From positions 3,683,001-3,747,000 of the forward strand of contig NZ_CP060704.1 of NCBI RefSeq assembly GCF_014353015.1: a stretch of 64,000 bases of DNA. Reading direction: 5' to 3'. Each line of letters starts with the position of its first letter. Position 1 is the first letter of the stretch. This DNA is from Chitinimonas koreensis. GTDB taxonomy: Bacteria; Pseudomonadota; Gammaproteobacteria; Burkholderiales; Chitinimonadaceae. A model generated the notes under the pieces. That model was not told where the DNA came from. It worked only from the letters and a program-made list of their open reading frames with translations, and ran no database searches. Both the position numbers and the translations under genes were made by a program. Shown piece after piece: positions 61,768-64,000 of the stretch.

Positions 61768-62565
61768 TCAGGCCAGCAGGCTGAACTGGCTGCCCGTGCG
61801 GCCCTGTCCGCCGCCGAGCAGGGATTGCACCAAGGCCTGCAATCCGGTTTGCCCGCTGTTGTCCTGCGTTTCCCTGTTCTGCCGCTTGGGCGCGCCGGCC
61901 TCGAACTCCGCCATGCTGACCTTGCCGTCGCCGTCGGTGTCGAGCTTGGAGAACGACGGGCCCTTGCTGCCGCTGTCCGAGGTCGACGACACCGACGAGG
62001 TGCCGGACGAGGACGACGTACTGCTTTCGCTGCCCTTGCCGCCGTTCAGCGCCTGGGCCAGCACGCCGAACTCGTCCTCGCTGACGCTGCCGTCCTCGTC
62101 GCTGTCGAGCGACTTGAACAGCTCGGTGATGCGGTCCTGCCCGCTCGCGCCGCCGGCCGCCTGCGGACCGCCGGCTCCGCCGCCAGGAGGCGGACCGGGC
62201 GGCGGGCCGCCCATGCCGCCACCGCCCATGCCGCCGGACTGGCGCATGGCGTTGAACTGGCTCTGCAACTGCGCTTCGAGCTTCTGCATGCCGCTGCTGA
62301 ACTCGTCCTGGCTCAGCGCGCTGTCGCCGTCGCTGTCCATGTCGGAAAAGCTCGGCGCCTGCACGCCCTGCGATCCCTGGGATCGCTTGGCCTTGTCGGC
62401 CTGCTCGGTGAAGGCGGTCAGTTCGGTCTCGCTCAGGCCGCCGTCGCCGTCGCTGTCGATCTTCTCGAACAGCTTCTGGCGCATGGCTGCCGGATCGGGC
62501 CGCTGACCGCCCACCGCATAGGACGAGTAGCCGTAGCTCCCGCCCGAGGTGATGGCTGAGGTCAT
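61768..62565 (-). CDS. EF-hand calcium-binding protein, XopAW-like
   Basis: A 265-aa protein with four EF-hand loops: DSDGDGGLSETEL (about residue 37), DSDGDSALSQDEF, DSDEDGSVSEDEF and DTDGDGKVSMAEF, each followed by the expected helix. Between loops 2 and 3 is a Gly/Pro-rich linker (GGMGGPPPGPPPGGG) and between 3 and 4 a Ser/Thr-rich linker. The Ser/Tyr-rich N-terminus (TSAITSGGSYGYSSY) is like proteins classed with the Xanthomonas effector XopAW, but no type III genes are seen here and secretion is unproven. AGGAG precedes ATG 62565. Confidence 0.83.
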   Translation of the reverse strand: MTSAITSGGSYGYSSYAVGGQRPDPAAMRQKLFEKIDSDGDGGLSETELTAFTEQADKAKRSQGSQGVQAPSFSDMDSDGDSALSQDEFSSGMQKLEAQLQSQFNAMRQSGGMGGGGMGGPPPGPPPGGGAGGPQAAGGASGQDRITELFKSLDSDEDGSVSEDEFGVLAQALNGGKGSESSTSSSSGTSSVSSTSDSGSKGPSFSKLDTDGDGKVSMAEFEAGAPKRQNRETQDNSGQTGLQALVQSLLGGGQGRTGSQFSLLA

Positions 62566-62808
62566 ATCGAGGGCTCCTATCGGAAGATGCCAGGCCGCGC
62601 CGGACGCCGGCCCGCCGCGACGGGCCGGGCCGGCACCGGCGCGACCCGGTGCGCAGGGTGCGCACGCTGCCGAACTTAGCCAGCCGGCGTAAGCCAATCG
62701 TCACCGGCCGGCCGCACGATGTAAGCAGTTGTGTTGCCCTGCCCGGCACGCAACATCTGCTTACAGCGCCGGACCGTTCCGCAACGGTCGCCCGCTACAC
62801 TGGCCGGC

Positions 62809-63543
62809 ATGAATGCCTGTCACGACCTCCTGCTGGTGGACGACGATCCCGAGCTGCGCGAGCTGATCCGCCGCTACCTCGAGAAGCACGGCCACCGCGT
62901 CGCCGTCCTGCCCGACGCCGGCCAGCTCGAACGCCGGCTGGCGCGCCAGCGGCCCGACCTGCTGATCCTCGACCTGATGCTGCCCGGCGAATCGGGCCTG
63001 GCGGTGTGCAACCGGCTGCGCCAGTCGGGCGAGGACCTGCCGATCCTGATGCTGACCGCGCGCGGCGACGAGGTCGACCGCATCATCGGCCTCGAAAGCG
63101 GCGCCGACGACTACCTCGGCAAGCCATGCAATCCGCGCGAGCTGCTGGCGCGCATCGACGCCATCCTGCGCCGGCGCGGCAACCGGCTGCCGGCCGGCTC
63201 GCCCGATCCGAACGGCGGCGTGGTGCGCTTCGGCGACTGCGCGCTCGACCTGGCCACCCGCCGGCTCAGCCGCGGCGGCGAGGCCGTCCCGCTGACCAGC
63301 GGCGAGTTCGGCCTGCTGGCGGTACTGGTGCGCCACGCCAACCGGCCGCTCAGCCGCGAACGGCTGGTCGAGCTGTCGCGCGGCCGGGTGGCCGGCGCCT
63401 TCGAGCGCAGCATGGACGTGCAGATCTCGCGCCTGCGCCGGCTGATCGAACCCGATCCGGCCCACCCGGTGCTGATCCGCACCATCTGGGGCATCGGCTA
63501 CCAGTTCGTGCTGGAACCGCCGGCGGAACCGGCCGCGCCATGA
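62809..63543 (+). CDS. OmpR family response regulator
   Basis: A 244-aa two-component regulator. The receiver domain (1-120) has the acidic pair LLLVDDDPELRELI, the phospho-acceptor Asp in DLLILDLMLPGESGLAV, the Thr of PILMLTARGDEVDRIIG and Lys of DDYLGKPCNPRELL. The C-terminal winged helix (about 145-240) contains PLTSGEFGLLAVLVRHANRP and MDVQISRLRRLIE, ending RTIWGIGYQFVLE. Its stop overlaps the histidine-kinase start (ATGA). Stimulus unknown; OmpR-like subgroup. Confidence 0.95.
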   Translation: MNACHDLLLVDDDPELRELIRRYLEKHGHRVAVLPDAGQLERRLARQRPDLLILDLMLPGESGLAVCNRLRQSGEDLPILMLTARGDEVDRIIGLESGADDYLGKPCNPRELLARIDAILRRRGNRLPAGSPDPNGGVVRFGDCALDLATRRLSRGGEAVPLTSGEFGLLAVLVRHANRPLSRERLVELSRGRVAGAFERSMDVQISRLRRLIEPDPAHPVLIRTIWGIGYQFVLEPPAEPAAP

Positions 63544-64000
63544 AGTTGCGCCGCCTGGTCGACAGCCTGTTCGGCCGTACCGCCCTGGTCCTGCTGCTGA
63601 CGGTGGCGGCCAGCCATGCCACCGCCTTCCTGCTGTTCCGCTGGATCGGCGAGCAGGACGGCGGGCCGGGCCGCCACGGCGCGATGCTGGTGGAGGCGCT
63701 GGTGCGTAGCGAGCGCGCGCGCTGGCAGGCGCTGTCCGGCAGCGAACGCGCGGCCCTGCTGCATGCGCCCGACGACGGCGGCGTGGTCTGGCGCGCCGCC
63801 GCGCCGGCCGGCCTGCGGCCGCCGCAGATGCCGCCCGAACGCGACCTCGCGCGCGCCCTGCAGCCGCTGCTGGCGGCCGCGGCCCGGCCGGGCGAAGGCA
63901 GCCGGCCGCCGCGCATGTGGCTGCCGCTGCAGCTGGACGACGGCATCCGCTGGCTCGGCCTGCCGGCGGAACTGCGGCGCAATCCGCCGCCGCGGCCCGA
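63540..64000 (+). CDS. sensor histidine kinase, N-terminal part (cut by window end)
   Basis: Begins ATG 63540, overlapping the regulator stop, and stays open to base 64000. The first 35 residues hold a membrane segment (LFGRTALVLLLTVAASHATA, then FLLFRWI). The following 115 residues (GAMLVEALVRSERARWQALS, LQPLLAAAARP) look like a periplasmic sensor region. No HAMP or kinase domain lies within the window, so the kinase call rests on the operon arrangement and the EnvZ-like N-terminus. Confidence 0.75.
   Translation, partial: MKLRRLVDSLFGRTALVLLLTVAASHATAFLLFRWIGEQDGGPGRHGAMLVEALVRSERARWQALSGSERAALLHAPDDGGVVWRAAAPAGLRPPQMPPERDLARALQPLLAAAARPGEGSRPPRMWLPLQLDDGIRWLGLPAELRRNPPPRP

Noticed and set aside
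60961..62559. 532-codon version of the YceH protein
   Set aside because: After residue ~212 it leaves the family and runs antisense to a convincing EF-hand gene; the one-base repair giving LGD and stop is far more likely.

Overview
The window is high-GC DNA from a Gram-negative bacterium, most likely a betaproteobacterium of Neisseriales/Chromobacteriaceae or a relative. The grounds are an outer-membrane porin of the neisserial/burkholderial type, a type IV pilus cluster of PilY1 and minor pilins, a clustered riboflavin operon with nrdR and nusB, and REP-type palindromes. The placement comes from gene content only. No rRNA, tRNA, CRISPR array or replication origin was found.

Layout. 1-9.7 kb: the 3' part of a phosphate permease, a DUF481 outer-membrane protein, small stress/unknown genes, a LysE exporter facing a WYL regulator, an inverted repeat bounded by heptamer arrays, yejK, a DUF4197 gene, an outer-membrane barrel gene and a receiver-like regulator. 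9.7-17 kb: two tandem paralogous regulators (winged helix plus NB-ARC-like ATPase, the first lacking its C-terminus), then trpD-trpC. 17-24 kb: a porin followed by a triplicated 260-bp terminator module, small oxidoreductase, OsmC, pirin and CHAD genes, and REP doublets. 22.9-32.2 kb, minus strand: nrdR, a DUF2157 gene, ribD, a methyltransferase gene, ribE, ccdA-ccdB, ribBA, abrB-doc, ribH, nusB, thiL and pgpA. Two toxin-antitoxin pairs sit inside the riboflavin operon, each with a palindromic operator and each with its toxin gene ending 1-2 nt before the next rib gene. 32.5-35 kb: dctA and a lipoprotein peptidase.

35-42.8 kb is an AT-rich acquired island interleaved with GC-rich sequence. 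It holds small membrane proteins, a DUF6973-EF-hand protein and a large RTX protein. The two larger genes share a near-identical block of about 0.8 kb behind completely different AT-rich N-terminal cassettes. This looks like a cassette-exchange locus for secreted RTX or polymorphic-toxin-like proteins and is the most unusual system in the window.

42.8-64 kb: a BenE-type transporter, the pilus operon pilY1-fimT-pilV-pilW-pilX-pilE, an acetyl-CoA hydrolase/transferase, a 1266-aa M48 peptidase with a long C-terminal extension, remnants of an emrAB efflux pair, cspA, a DUF1415 gene, an HD-GYP phosphodiesterase, yceH, an EF-hand protein, and a two-component pair cut off by the window end.

Caution: at least seven genes (the 8799 regulator, nusB, the 35427 membrane protein, the RTX gene, benE, cspA, yceH) lose their frame at a point where adding one base, usually in a homopolymer, restores the expected protein. 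This pattern suggests one-base deletion errors in the assembly, so these genes should not be called dead without reads.
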